Source: GCA-003244245 sp050699435 (GTDB lineage: Bacteria > Actinomycetota > Actinomycetes > Mycobacteriales > Pseudonocardiaceae). Taken from it: a stretch of 64,000 nucleotides of DNA. Shown here one piece after another: positions 1 to 7,741 of the stretch. Positions within the stretch are counted from its first letter, which is position 1; each line of letters starts with the position of its first letter. The DNA is taken from the NCBI GenBank assembly GCA_050699435.1, contig JBOHGM010000012.1:1-64000 (forward strand), read 5' to 3'. The position numbers and the translations under genes are program-made. The notes under the pieces are model-generated. The model was given only the letters and a program-made list of their open reading frames with translations, searched no databases and was not told where the DNA came from.

Positions 1-120
1 CGCCGGGACGACGACCTGCTCCGCAGAGCGTGCGTGGCAGGTGCACTGGCGGCCACCCGCCGCGGCGCCCAGCCATCCCTGCCGACCGCAGCCGAGATCG
101 ACGAGGTGCTCGCCCGATGA
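1..120 (+). CDS. Ribokinase / PfkB-family sugar kinase, C-terminal end (partial)
   Basis: The window opens inside this gene; 39 codons and a TGA stop remain. The tail reads ACVAGALAATRRGAQPSLP and then an acidic helix ending EVLAR. An Ala-rich helix followed by a G-A-Q-x-S-x-P turn is the usual C-terminus of ribokinase-like kinases, which phosphorylate ribose released from nucleosides. The catalytic region lies outside the window. The family call therefore rests on this tail and on the next gene, a nucleoside hydrolase remnant that begins with an ATGA overlap, since kinase plus hydrolase is a common ribonucleoside salvage pair. Confidence 0.65.
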   Translation, partial: RRDDDLLRRACVAGALAATRRGAQPSLPTAAEIDEVLAR

Positions 121-260
121 GCGTACCGATGATCATCGATACCGACCCGGGAGTGTACGACGCGGTCGCTCTGCTGCTCGCCGCCGCCTGCCCGGAGGCG
201 GAACGCGCGGCGAGCCGCCGGCCGTCGGGCGGGCCGGCTAGGCCGGCTTGCGTCCGGTGA
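117..260 (+). pseudogene. Nucleoside hydrolase, N-terminal remnant
   Basis: The ATG at 117 overlaps the ribokinase stop. The product starts MSVPMIIDTDPGVYDAVALL, which matches the N-terminus of IunH/RihA-type nucleoside hydrolases, whose DTDPGxDD motif binds calcium and ribose. Here the second-last Asp of that motif is Tyr (DTDPGVYD). Similarity stops after about 28 codons and the frame ends at 260, whereas the family is about 310 residues long. The 3' part is gone and the remnant now runs into the convergent methyltransferase at 238. It cannot be catalytic. Confidence 0.75.
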
Positions 261-1191
261 TCAGCACGTTGTAGCCCAGCGACCGAGGCAGCACCCGGGA
301 CAGCACGCGGGCATCCACCGCGGAAAGCCACAGCCAGGTCCGGTAGGCGAAGCGGGCCCACCGAACGCCGAGCCGGTCTATGGGCACCGCCGCCTCGAAG
401 GTGCGCACCGGCCAGCCGAACACCGCAGCGGAGAACTCCTCGGTGACGGCGCGGACGTCCACCGCCCCGGCCGCCCGGGCCATGCCCTCGAGCGCAGGCG
501 GGTCGAAGGTGTGCAGGTCGACCACCGCCTCCAGCGCCGCGGCCCGGGAGGACTCGTCCAGCTCGCGCTGCGGGCGGCGCCAGTCCCGCAGGCCGGGTAG
601 CCGGGTCAGGCTGGTGGTGGCCCGCCAGGTGAGCCGGCCCAGCAGGCGGGCGTAGCGGTCCCCGATCCGGGTCGGCTCACCAGCGAAGACGAAGCGGCCA
701 CCGGGCCGTAGCACCCGCAGCACCTCACGCAGCGCAGCGGGCACGTCGGGAATGTGGTGCAGCACCGCGTGGCCCACGACGAGGTCGAACGTGGCGTCAG
801 CGAAAGGCAGCCGCTCACCGTCGGCGACCCGGCCGTCGACATCCAGCCCGAGGTTCTCGGCGTTGCGCAGCGCCACCTGCACCATTCCCGGCGAGAGGTC
901 GGTCACCGAGCCGCACTGGGCGATGCCGCCCTGCATGAGGTTGAGCAGGAAGAAGCCGGTACCGCTGCCCAGCTCCAGCGCGCGCTGGTAAGGCCCCGTA
1001 TCGCCGACGACGGCCCGGAAGCGGCCGACGGCGTAGTCGATGCAGCGCTGGTCGTAGGAGATCGACCACTTCGCGTCATAGCTGGCCGCCTCCCAGTCGT
1101 GGTAGAGCACGTTCGCCAGCTTGGGGTCCCGCCGGGCGGCGGCCACCTGCTCAGCGGTGGCCTGCGGGCGCGGTGCCGGGTCAGCGCTCAC
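238..1191 (-). CDS. Class I SAM-dependent methyltransferase
   Basis: A 317-residue soluble protein starting with GTG at 1191. Motif I reads ALELGSGTGFFL (about residues 91-102), followed by an acidic loop and the post-motif ADGERLPFADATFD, then HAVLHHIPD and LREVLRVLRPGGRFVFAGEP. This is the UbiE/Methyltransf_11 fold, which transfers a methyl group from S-adenosylmethionine to a small molecule or lipid. The C-terminal third (residues 190-317) is rich in Arg and Trp and probably shapes the acceptor site; the substrate cannot be read from sequence. It lies downstream of the ABC ATPase on the same strand, separated by one copy of the palindromic element. Confidence 0.85.
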   Translation of the reverse strand: MSADPAPRPQATAEQVAAARRDPKLANVLYHDWEAASYDAKWSISYDQRCIDYAVGRFRAVVGDTGPYQRALELGSGTGFFLLNLMQGGIAQCGSVTDLSPGMVQVALRNAENLGLDVDGRVADGERLPFADATFDLVVGHAVLHHIPDVPAALREVLRVLRPGGRFVFAGEPTRIGDRYARLLGRLTWRATTSLTRLPGLRDWRRPQRELDESSRAAALEAVVDLHTFDPPALEGMARAAGAVDVRAVTEEFSAAVFGWPVRTFEAAVPIDRLGVRWARFAYRTWLWLSAVDARVLSRVLPRSLGYNVLITGRKPA

Positions 1192-1210
1192 AAACGTGCA
1201 CCGTAGTGCC

Positions 1211-1252
1211 CGTGAGTGGCATTCGGTGCTGGAACACTGTTACGCACTCACG
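1211..1252. repeat. Palindromic 3'-end element, copy 1
   Basis: A 42-bp element with perfect 8-bp terminal arms (CGTGAGTG ... CACTCACG) and an internal near-palindrome AACACTGTTAC. It lies 5 nt after the stop codon of the minus-strand ABC ATPase gene. Read outward from that gene it starts GTGAGTGCGTAACAGTGTT. The same element recurs at 23097, 27689 and 60107. It could form an 8-bp RNA hairpin, but no U-tract follows. Confidence 0.85.
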
Positions 1253-1257
1253 ACCGC

Positions 1258-2118
1258 TCAGCGCAGGCGGGCGAAGAAGCGGCCACCACGGCGCTCCAGC
1301 ACGAGGTCCGCACCGAAGGTCTTCGACAGGTTGTCCTCGGTGAGCACCGCATCCAGCAGTCCCTGCGCGACCACGGACCCCTGGCGCATCAGCATGGCGT
1401 GGGTGAAGCCGGGCGGGATCTCCTCGACGTGATGGGTGACCAGCACGGTCGCCGGGGCGTCCGGGTCGGCCGCCAGGGTGGCCAGCCGGGCCAGCAGGTC
1501 CTCCCGGCCACCGAGATCCAGCCCCGCCGCGGGCTCGTCGAGCAGCAGCAGCTCCGGGTCGGTCATCAGCGCCCTGGCGATCAGCACCCGTTTGCGCTCC
1601 CCCTCCGACAGCGTGCCGAAGCGACGTCCGGCGAAGCCCGTCAGACCCATCGCGGCCAGCAGGCCGGCGGCCCGGGTGGTGTCCACCTTCTCGTAGCGCT
1701 CCCGCCACCGGCCGAGCACGGCATAGCCGGCGCTGAGCACCACGTCGGAGACCACCTCGTCGCCCGGAATCCGGCCGGCCAGCGCAATGGAGGAGAACCC
1801 GATCCGAGGACGGAGCTCGAACACGTCGGTGCGGCCGAGCCGCTGCCCGAGCACATGCACCATCCCGGAACTCGGGTGCAGCTCGGCCGCGGCCAGCCGC
1901 AGCAGGGTGGTCTTGCCTGCCCCGTTCGGTCCGAGGACGACCCACTTCTCGTCCAGCTCCACCCGCCAGTCCACCTCGCTGAGCAGGGCAGTGGCGCCGC
2001 GTCGCACACCAGCGCCATCCATCCGCACAACGAGATCGGTCAGGTCGAGTGCAGCGTTCGTGCTCGACTCGGCAAGTAGGTTCTCGGTCTCTGGTGGGTG
2101 CCCGTGCCACGCGCTCAC
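1258..2118 (-). CDS. ABC transporter ATP-binding protein, stand-alone
   Basis: This 286-residue protein has a complete ABC ATPase core: Walker A GPNGAGKTT, a signature read as LSEGERKR, Walker B ELLLLDEPAAGLD and a switch region VLVTHHVEEIPPG. It begins with GTG at 2118. No permease or binding protein is adjacent, and no transmembrane segment is present. It resembles cytoplasmic ATPases of the iron-complex/YlmA type, which either serve a distant permease or act on the ribosome or another assembly. The substrate is unknown. It is divergent from glgX, so the roughly 110 bp between 2118 and 2227 must hold both promoters. Confidence 0.85.
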   Translation of the reverse strand: MSAWHGHPPETENLLAESSTNAALDLTDLVVRMDGAGVRRGATALLSEVDWRVELDEKWVVLGPNGAGKTTLLRLAAAELHPSSGMVHVLGQRLGRTDVFELRPRIGFSSIALAGRIPGDEVVSDVVLSAGYAVLGRWRERYEKVDTTRAAGLLAAMGLTGFAGRRFGTLSEGERKRVLIARALMTDPELLLLDEPAAGLDLGGREDLLARLATLAADPDAPATVLVTHHVEEIPPGFTHAMLMRQGSVVAQGLLDAVLTEDNLSKTFGADLVLERRGGRFFARLR

Positions 2119-2226
2119 CCGACCATTGTGCTAACCGGCACTACCGCGCGGCCGGGCGGGACGTCGGACCGGGCAGGCAGGATGGCTTTCTGTGACCGCC
2201 AACGTACTTCCTCCCGCGGAGGCGGC

Positions 2227-4344
2227 GTGCTGACCGACTCGCCGCTTCCGCCCGCCCCACTGGTCGGTCGGCCGTTCCCGCTCGGTGCGCATCCCGAGGG
2301 CGGCGGGGTGCGCTTTGCGGTGGCCTCGTCGGTCGCCGAAGCCGTCGAGGTATGCCTGCTGTCCCCCGACGGCGAGCAGCGCCGGATCCGGCTCACCGAG
2401 CACACCTTCGGCGTGTGGCACGGCCTGGTGCCCAGCTTGGGGCCCGGGCAGCACTACGGCTACCGCGTGCACGGCCCCTGGGATCCCGTCCGCGGCCTGC
2501 ACTGCAACCCGGCCAAGCTGCTGATCGACCCCTACGCCCGACGGATCGAGGGCAGCGTGACCGATCTGAACGCCGCGCTGGGCTATCAAGGCGGCCCCTC
2601 GGGGCCCCCCTCGGAGCTCGACTCACTGGGCAGCGTCCCGGTCTCGGTGGTCACCGCCCCGGGTGGACCGGATACCGGCACCCGGCCCGACGTACCGTGG
2701 GAACAGACCGTGCTCTACGAACTGCACGTGCGTGGTTTCACCCGCACCCATCCCGACGTACCACCCGAGCACCGCGGCACGTACTTGGGCCTCGCGCACC
2801 CCGCGGTGCTCGACTACCTCACCGATCTCGGCGTGACCACCGTCGAACTGCTGCCGGTGTCGGCGTTCGGTGACGAGCCGTGGCTGCTGCGCAACGGGCG
2901 GCGCAACTACTGGGGCTACTCCCCGCTGGCGCTGCTCGCGGTGCATCCCGGCTACGCCGCCGTGCCGGGCGCTGAAATCGAGGAGTTCCGCACGATGGTG
3001 GCCGCGCTGCACGGCGCCGGCATCGAGGTCGTCGTCGACATGGTGGCCAACCACACCTGCGAGGGCGGCGTGGACGGCCCCACGCTGGCCTACCGGGGGC
3101 TGGACGCGCCCGCCTACTACCTTCGCGGTCAGGATCTCACCGGCTGCGGAAACACCCTGGACGCCGGCTCGCCCACGGTGAGTCGGCTGGTCACCGACGC
3201 GCTGCGGTACTGGGCGGGCGAACTGGGCGTGGACGGGTTCCGCCTCGATCTGGCCAGCGTGCTCGGCCGACCAGGGGGCGGGCCGTTCGACCCGGCTGCG
3301 CCGCTGCTCACGGCCATCGTCTCGGATCCGCTGCTGTGCAGCCGCAAGCTCATCGCCGAGCCCTGGGACGCCACCGCTGACGGGTACCGGGTGGGCGGGT
3401 TTCCGGCGGAGTTCAGCGAGTGGAACGGGCGCTACCGCGACGTCGTGCGCGACTTCTGGCGCGGCGTCGGCGGCGTCAGCGAACTCGCCTCCCGGCTGGC
3501 AGGCAGTTCCGACCTGTATGCGCCGAGCGGGCGCAGGCCCTGGGCGTCGGTGAACTTCGTCACCGCGCACGACGGGTTCACCCTGCGTGACCTGGTCTCG
3601 TACAACCACAAGCACAACGAGGCCAACGGTGAGGGCGAAGCGGACGGCACCGACGACAACCGATCGTGGAACTGCGGCGTCGAGGGCGACACCGACGACC
3701 CGGCGCTGCGCGCACTGCGGACGAGGCAGGCCCGCAACCTGCTGGCCACCGTGCTGTTGTCCACCGGAACCCCGATGGTGCTGGCCGGTGACGAGCGGTG
3801 GCGCACCCAGGGCGGCAACAACAACGCCTACAGCCTGGACGACGAGACCTCCTGGCTGGCCTGGTCCCTGAATCTCCCGGAAATGACGGCCTTCACCCGC
3901 AGGCTGCTCGCCCTGCGCAGGGACACCCCTGCGCTACGCCAACCGGAGTTCTTCGAGGGCCGCATCACCCCCAGCGACAACCCCGACCTGGTCTGGCTCC
4001 GGCCCGACGGCCAGCCCATGGACCTCGGCGACTGGCAGGACGGCCATCGGCAGACCCTCGGCATGTGGATCGACGGCACCGACGTGCGATCCCACCCGGC
4101 GGCACCGGCCGCCGATTCCTGGCTGCTGGTGCTGCACGCAGGCGCCCACCTGATCAGGGTCACACTGCCTGGCGCCGAGTTCGGGGAGCGCTACGAACCG
4201 GTGCTGGACACCGGCTGCGAGGACGGTCTACCGCACCGGGCGCGAATCAGGCGGCCAGGCACCCGGATGACGGTGCACCCGCGGACACTGCTGCTCTTCC
4301 GCGCCGTTCGCCAAAGCTCACCGGCGACCGCCCCCGTCTGCTGA
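2227..4344 (+). CDS. glgX: Glycogen debranching enzyme GlgX (isoamylase type)
   Basis: GlgX hydrolyses alpha-1,6 branches of limit dextrin left by glycogen phosphorylase. The protein (705 residues) has an N-terminal CBM48-like domain (about 1-150) and a GH13 barrel. Catalytic residues are all visible: nucleophile Asp in DGFRLDLA (about 341), acid Glu in KLIAEPWD (about 378), and the third Asp in TAHDGFTL (about 449). The C-terminal motif HNEANGEGEADGTDDNRSWN is typical of GlgX. I chose GTG 2227 because GGAG precedes it by 5 nt and because family similarity begins there; the frame stays open upstream to 2098. The convergent neighbour is glgP, and a hairpin separates them. Confidence 0.93.
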   Translation: MLTDSPLPPAPLVGRPFPLGAHPEGGGVRFAVASSVAEAVEVCLLSPDGEQRRIRLTEHTFGVWHGLVPSLGPGQHYGYRVHGPWDPVRGLHCNPAKLLIDPYARRIEGSVTDLNAALGYQGGPSGPPSELDSLGSVPVSVVTAPGGPDTGTRPDVPWEQTVLYELHVRGFTRTHPDVPPEHRGTYLGLAHPAVLDYLTDLGVTTVELLPVSAFGDEPWLLRNGRRNYWGYSPLALLAVHPGYAAVPGAEIEEFRTMVAALHGAGIEVVVDMVANHTCEGGVDGPTLAYRGLDAPAYYLRGQDLTGCGNTLDAGSPTVSRLVTDALRYWAGELGVDGFRLDLASVLGRPGGGPFDPAAPLLTAIVSDPLLCSRKLIAEPWDATADGYRVGGFPAEFSEWNGRYRDVVRDFWRGVGGVSELASRLAGSSDLYAPSGRRPWASVNFVTAHDGFTLRDLVSYNHKHNEANGEGEADGTDDNRSWNCGVEGDTDDPALRALRTRQARNLLATVLLSTGTPMVLAGDERWRTQGGNNNAYSLDDETSWLAWSLNLPEMTAFTRRLLALRRDTPALRQPEFFEGRITPSDNPDLVWLRPDGQPMDLGDWQDGHRQTLGMWIDGTDVRSHPAAPAADSWLLVLHAGAHLIRVTLPGAEFGERYEPVLDTGCEDGLPHRARIRRPGTRMTVHPRTLLLFRAVRQSSPATAPVC

Positions 4345-4392
4345 CGATCGCTGTGCCGGTGGTTGGCTGTCGTTAAGAGCAGCGATCCAGGG

Positions 4393-4421
4393 GGTTGGCT
4401 GCTCTTGAAGAGCTACCAACC
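4393..4421. terminator. Hairpin between convergent glgX and glgP
   Basis: The arms GGTTGG (4393-4398) and CCAACC (4416-4421) enclose a second stem GCTCT-TGA-AGAGC. The element sits in the 80-bp gap between the convergent stops of glgX (4344) and glgP (4425), so it could end transcription from both sides. A partial copy of the left half occurs just upstream (GGTTGGCTGTCGTTAAGAGC, from about 4362). Confidence 0.75.
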
Positions 4422-4424
4422 GGG

Positions 4425-7007
4425 TCAGGTAGCCAGGTGGAGCAGACCGAACTCGGCCGGGCTGGCCATCAGGGGATGCCGGGGCAGGACCCGCACGGTG
4501 TAGCCGAGCAATCCGGCATGCGGAAGCCGGACCGTCGCCTCGAACCGCTGGCCCGCACCGTCGGAGATGTCACCGGTGTCCACTGGCTGCATGGGCACTA
4601 CGAGGGTGTCGCGCAGCTCGTCCCGGTCGTCGACCCGGCCGACAACGGCCTGCACTTCGACGTCGGAGGGCTTCAGGCCGGCCAGCGCGACGGCGGCCCG
4701 GACGGTCATCTCCGACCCCAGTTCCGGCGTGTCGGGCAGACCGAAGGTGTCCACCCGGGCGACCCGTACCCGTGGCCAGGAGGCGCGGACCATGGACCGG
4801 TAGGCCGCCAGGTCGCGGGCGCCTGCGAAAGAGTCAACGCACACTGCGGCGGCCGAGCGGGCGGCAGGCGCGTAGCAGCGCTGCACGTACTCCTGCACCA
4901 TCCGGGATGCCTGCACCTGGGGGCGCAGCGCGGCGAGCGTGTGTCGCACCATGGACACCCACCTGGTGGGCACGCCGTCGCAGCCGCGGTCGTAGAACTG
5001 GGGGGCGACCTGAGAGGCGATCAGGTCGTACAGCGCGTTCGCCTCCAGGGTGTCCCGGCGCTGCGGATCTTCGACGCCGTCAGCAGTGGGAATCGCCCAG
5101 CCGTTCTCGCCGTCGTAGCACTCGTCCCACCAGCCGTCCCGGATGGACAGGTTCAGCCCGCCGTTGAGCGCAGATTTCATTCCCGAGGTGCCGCATGCCT
5201 CCAGCGGCCGCAGCGGGTTGTTCAGCCACACATCGCAGCCCCAATACAGGTACCGGGCCATCGACATGTCGTAATCCGGCAAGAAGACGATCCGGTGTCG
5301 CACGTCCGGTGCGTCGGCGAACCGGACGATCTGCTGAATGAGCGCCTTGCCGCCGTCGTCGGCGGGATGCGACTTGCCTGCGATCACCAGTTGCACCGGG
5401 CGCTCTGGGTCGAGCAGCAGCGCGCGGAGCCGGTCCGGGTCGTGCAGCATCAAGGTGAGCCTCTTGTAGGTCGGCACCCGACGCGCGAAACCGATCGTGA
5501 GCACAGTCGGATCGAAGACCTGGGAGGTCCAGCCCAGTTCCGGTTCGGACGCGCCACGGTCCAGCCAGGCCGCCCGCACCCGTCGGCGCACCTCGTCCAC
5601 CAGCCGGGAGCGCAGCGCGCTGCGCAGGTCCCATAGCACAGTGTCGGTGACCGGCTGCACCCCGTGCCCCGGCACGCCGTTGTACGACTCGCCGAGCATC
5701 GTGGAGATCTCCCGCGCCGCCCAGGTCGGCCCGTGCACCCCATTGGTCACCGACCCGATCGGCACCTCGCCGACGTCGAACTCCGGCCACAGTTCCCGGA
5801 ACATCGCCCGGGACACCGCACCGTGCAGCCGGGACACGCCGTTCGCCCGCTGGGCCAGCCGCAGGCCCATATGCGCCATATTGAACATGCCGGGGTTGTC
5901 CTCGGCGCCCAGCCCGAGAACTCGGTTGACGTCGACGCCGGGCAGCATGGCCCCGTCCGTGTCTCCGGCGCCGCTGGTGAAGTAGTGCCGTACCAGATCC
6001 ACCGGAAAGCGATCGATGCCCGCGGGCACCGGGGTATGCGTGGTGAACACCGTGCCTGCCCGCACCGCAGCCAGCGCCCCATCGAAACTCAGCCCTGCGC
6101 AGCTCATCAGCTCACGGATCCGCTCCAGGCCGAGGAAACCGGCGTGGCCCTCGTTGGTGTGGAACACCTCGGGCTGCGGTCGGCCGGTGAGCTGGCAGAA
6201 CATCCGCACCGCGCGGACCCCACCGATCCCGGCGAGGATCTCCTGCTTGATCCGGTGATCCTGGTCGCCGCCGTAGAGCCGGTCCGTGACTCCCCGCAGG
6301 TCGTCGGGATTGCCCTCGATGTTCTCGTCGCCGAAGTCGCTGTCCAGCAGCAGCAGCGGCACCCGGCCGATGTCGGCCCGCCAGATCCGCGCCCGCAGCA
6401 CCCGGCCGCCGGGCATGCCGACGTGCACCAGCAGCGGCGCACCAGTGGCGTCCGACACCAGGCGCAGCGGCAGGCCCTGGGGGTCCAATGCCGGGTAGTG
6501 CTCCTGCTGCCAGCCGTCCAGGGACAGCGACTGGCGAAAGTAGCCCGAGCGGTAGAGCAGCCCCACCCCGATCAGCGGCACCCCGAGGTCGGAGGCGGCC
6601 TTGAGGTGGTCGCCGGCTAGCACGCCCAGGCCACCTGAGTAGTTCGGCAGCACCTCGGAGACGCCGAACTCCATGGAGAAGTAGGCGATCGAGGCAGGCC
6701 ACTCCTCCTGCCGCTGCTGGTACCACCGGGGCTCGTCCAGATAGTGGCGCAGGTCCTCGGCGAGCGACCGGGTGCGGGCCACGACGGCCTGGTCAGCGGC
6801 CAGCGCGGTGAGCCGGTCAGTGGGGATTTCCCCGAGCAGCCGCACCGGGTCCCCGTTGACCTTTTCCCAGGTGCGCTCGTCCAGCGACGCGAACAGGCCC
6901 TGGGTGGGCGGGTTCCAGGTCCAGCGCAGGTTGGTCGCCAGCGTCTCCAGCGGCACCAGCGGCCCGGGTAGCTGGGCGCGGACGGTGAACCGGCGCAGTG
7001 CTCTCAC
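4425..7007 (-). CDS. glgP: Alpha-glucan phosphorylase GlgP
   Basis: GlgP releases glucose-1-phosphate from the non-reducing ends of glycogen using pyridoxal phosphate. The product is about 860 residues, the length of mycobacterial GlgP. The PLP lysine lies in EACGTSGMKSALNGGL, and the phosphate-binding stretch AGKSHPADDGGK and the region YSGGLGVLAGDHLKAASDLG are present. The frame is open to ATG 7088, but similarity begins at VRALRRFTVRAQLP, so I place the start at GTG 7007. ATG 7034 is a second candidate, and no strong ribosome site separates them. It is convergent with glgX, the matching debranching enzyme. Confidence 0.92.
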   Translation of the reverse strand: MRALRRFTVRAQLPGPLVPLETLATNLRWTWNPPTQGLFASLDERTWEKVNGDPVRLLGEIPTDRLTALAADQAVVARTRSLAEDLRHYLDEPRWYQQRQEEWPASIAYFSMEFGVSEVLPNYSGGLGVLAGDHLKAASDLGVPLIGVGLLYRSGYFRQSLSLDGWQQEHYPALDPQGLPLRLVSDATGAPLLVHVGMPGGRVLRARIWRADIGRVPLLLLDSDFGDENIEGNPDDLRGVTDRLYGGDQDHRIKQEILAGIGGVRAVRMFCQLTGRPQPEVFHTNEGHAGFLGLERIRELMSCAGLSFDGALAAVRAGTVFTTHTPVPAGIDRFPVDLVRHYFTSGAGDTDGAMLPGVDVNRVLGLGAEDNPGMFNMAHMGLRLAQRANGVSRLHGAVSRAMFRELWPEFDVGEVPIGSVTNGVHGPTWAAREISTMLGESYNGVPGHGVQPVTDTVLWDLRSALRSRLVDEVRRRVRAAWLDRGASEPELGWTSQVFDPTVLTIGFARRVPTYKRLTLMLHDPDRLRALLLDPERPVQLVIAGKSHPADDGGKALIQQIVRFADAPDVRHRIVFLPDYDMSMARYLYWGCDVWLNNPLRPLEACGTSGMKSALNGGLNLSIRDGWWDECYDGENGWAIPTADGVEDPQRRDTLEANALYDLIASQVAPQFYDRGCDGVPTRWVSMVRHTLAALRPQVQASRMVQEYVQRCYAPAARSAAAVCVDSFAGARDLAAYRSMVRASWPRVRVARVDTFGLPDTPELGSEMTVRAAVALAGLKPSDVEVQAVVGRVDDRDELRDTLVVPMQPVDTGDISDGAGQRFEATVRLPHAGLLGYTVRVLPRHPLMASPAEFGLLHLAT

Positions 7008-7156
7008 GAGCGCCGACCCTATCCCCCGAGCCATCGCGACTGAAACGATCCCGTTGGCTCCGCCCCGAACCCGCGGGCCGGGGTGCAACCTCGGGCCTGG
7101 GCAGCGTCGTCTGCCGGAGTAGGTGGACCGAGAAATGTGCCGACGAAGGGATCAGC

Positions 7157-7654
7157 ATGCGTGCTCCGGGACAACGCCGAGGACCAGCCGAGACCGCTGC
7201 CTTGCGCACTACCAGGCTACTCGGGGCCGGGCTGCTCGGGGCTGGGCTGCTCGGGGCCGGACTGCTCGGGAGCTGCGCCGGCGAACGGGAGCCAGCACCG
7301 GCCAACCCGCCCAGCGCGGCACCGCTGCCCCTCCCGCAGCCCCAGCCTCCCACCGGGCCCGCCCGCCCCGAGCCTGGCCTGAACGCCGAGGACCGCGCGC
7401 TGCTCGCCGAAGCTCGCCGTGTTCGGGCGCAGTGGGTGGTCCTGCTGGTGGCACCCGAGCCGGGCCGCACCGATGAGGCCGTGGCCGGGCTGGAGGAACT
7501 CGGCGGTGTGCTCGGCACCGGCGGTCCGGGTGCCGGCCTCCTGCGGCTGACCATGCCCACCGGCAACGTCGAGCAAGCCGCCGCACTACCCGCCGTCACC
7601 GCCATCGACGTCGAACAGGTGGTCCCCTCCCACCATCCTCGCCCCACCGGCTGA
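7157..7654 (+). CDS. Putative lipoprotein with I9-like domain and LLGAG repeat
   Basis: A 165-residue protein with GAAGGG 6 nt before ATG 7157. Residues 20-38 form a hydrophobic segment made of the repeat LLGAG-LLGAG-LLGAG-LLGS, followed at once by Cys (LGSC), a plausible lipobox. A Pro-rich linker (about 45-72) leads to a C-terminal domain of about 80 residues containing WVVLLVAPEPGRTDEAVAGL and ending AVTAIDVEQVVP. That pattern resembles peptidase inhibitor I9 / subtilisin propeptide folds, but the call is by pattern only. It is probably anchored outside the membrane. It lies between the glgP and glgE genes with no clear link to glucan metabolism. Confidence 0.6.
   Translation: MRAPGQRRGPAETAALRTTRLLGAGLLGAGLLGAGLLGSCAGEREPAPANPPSAAPLPLPQPQPPTGPARPEPGLNAEDRALLAEARRVRAQWVVLLVAPEPGRTDEAVAGLEELGGVLGTGGPGAGLLRLTMPTGNVEQAAALPAVTAIDVEQVVPSHHPRPTG
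7215..7274 (+). repeat. Coding minisatellite, four 15-bp units
   Basis: Four consecutive units of the type GGCTGCTCGGGGCCG lie at 7215-7229, 7230-7244, 7245-7259 and 7260-7274, the last degenerate. They encode the LLGAG repeat in the signal peptide of the lipoprotein. The unit is a multiple of three, so gain or loss would lengthen or shorten the hydrophobic core without a frameshift. Confidence 0.85.
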
Positions 7655-7741
7655 CCTACCGTGACTGCGGCCTGGATGCAGCAGCGGCCGAATTGCTTCA
7701 GTCTGCGCCCAGACTGCACTCAGCGGGGGGCGACCGGCAGA

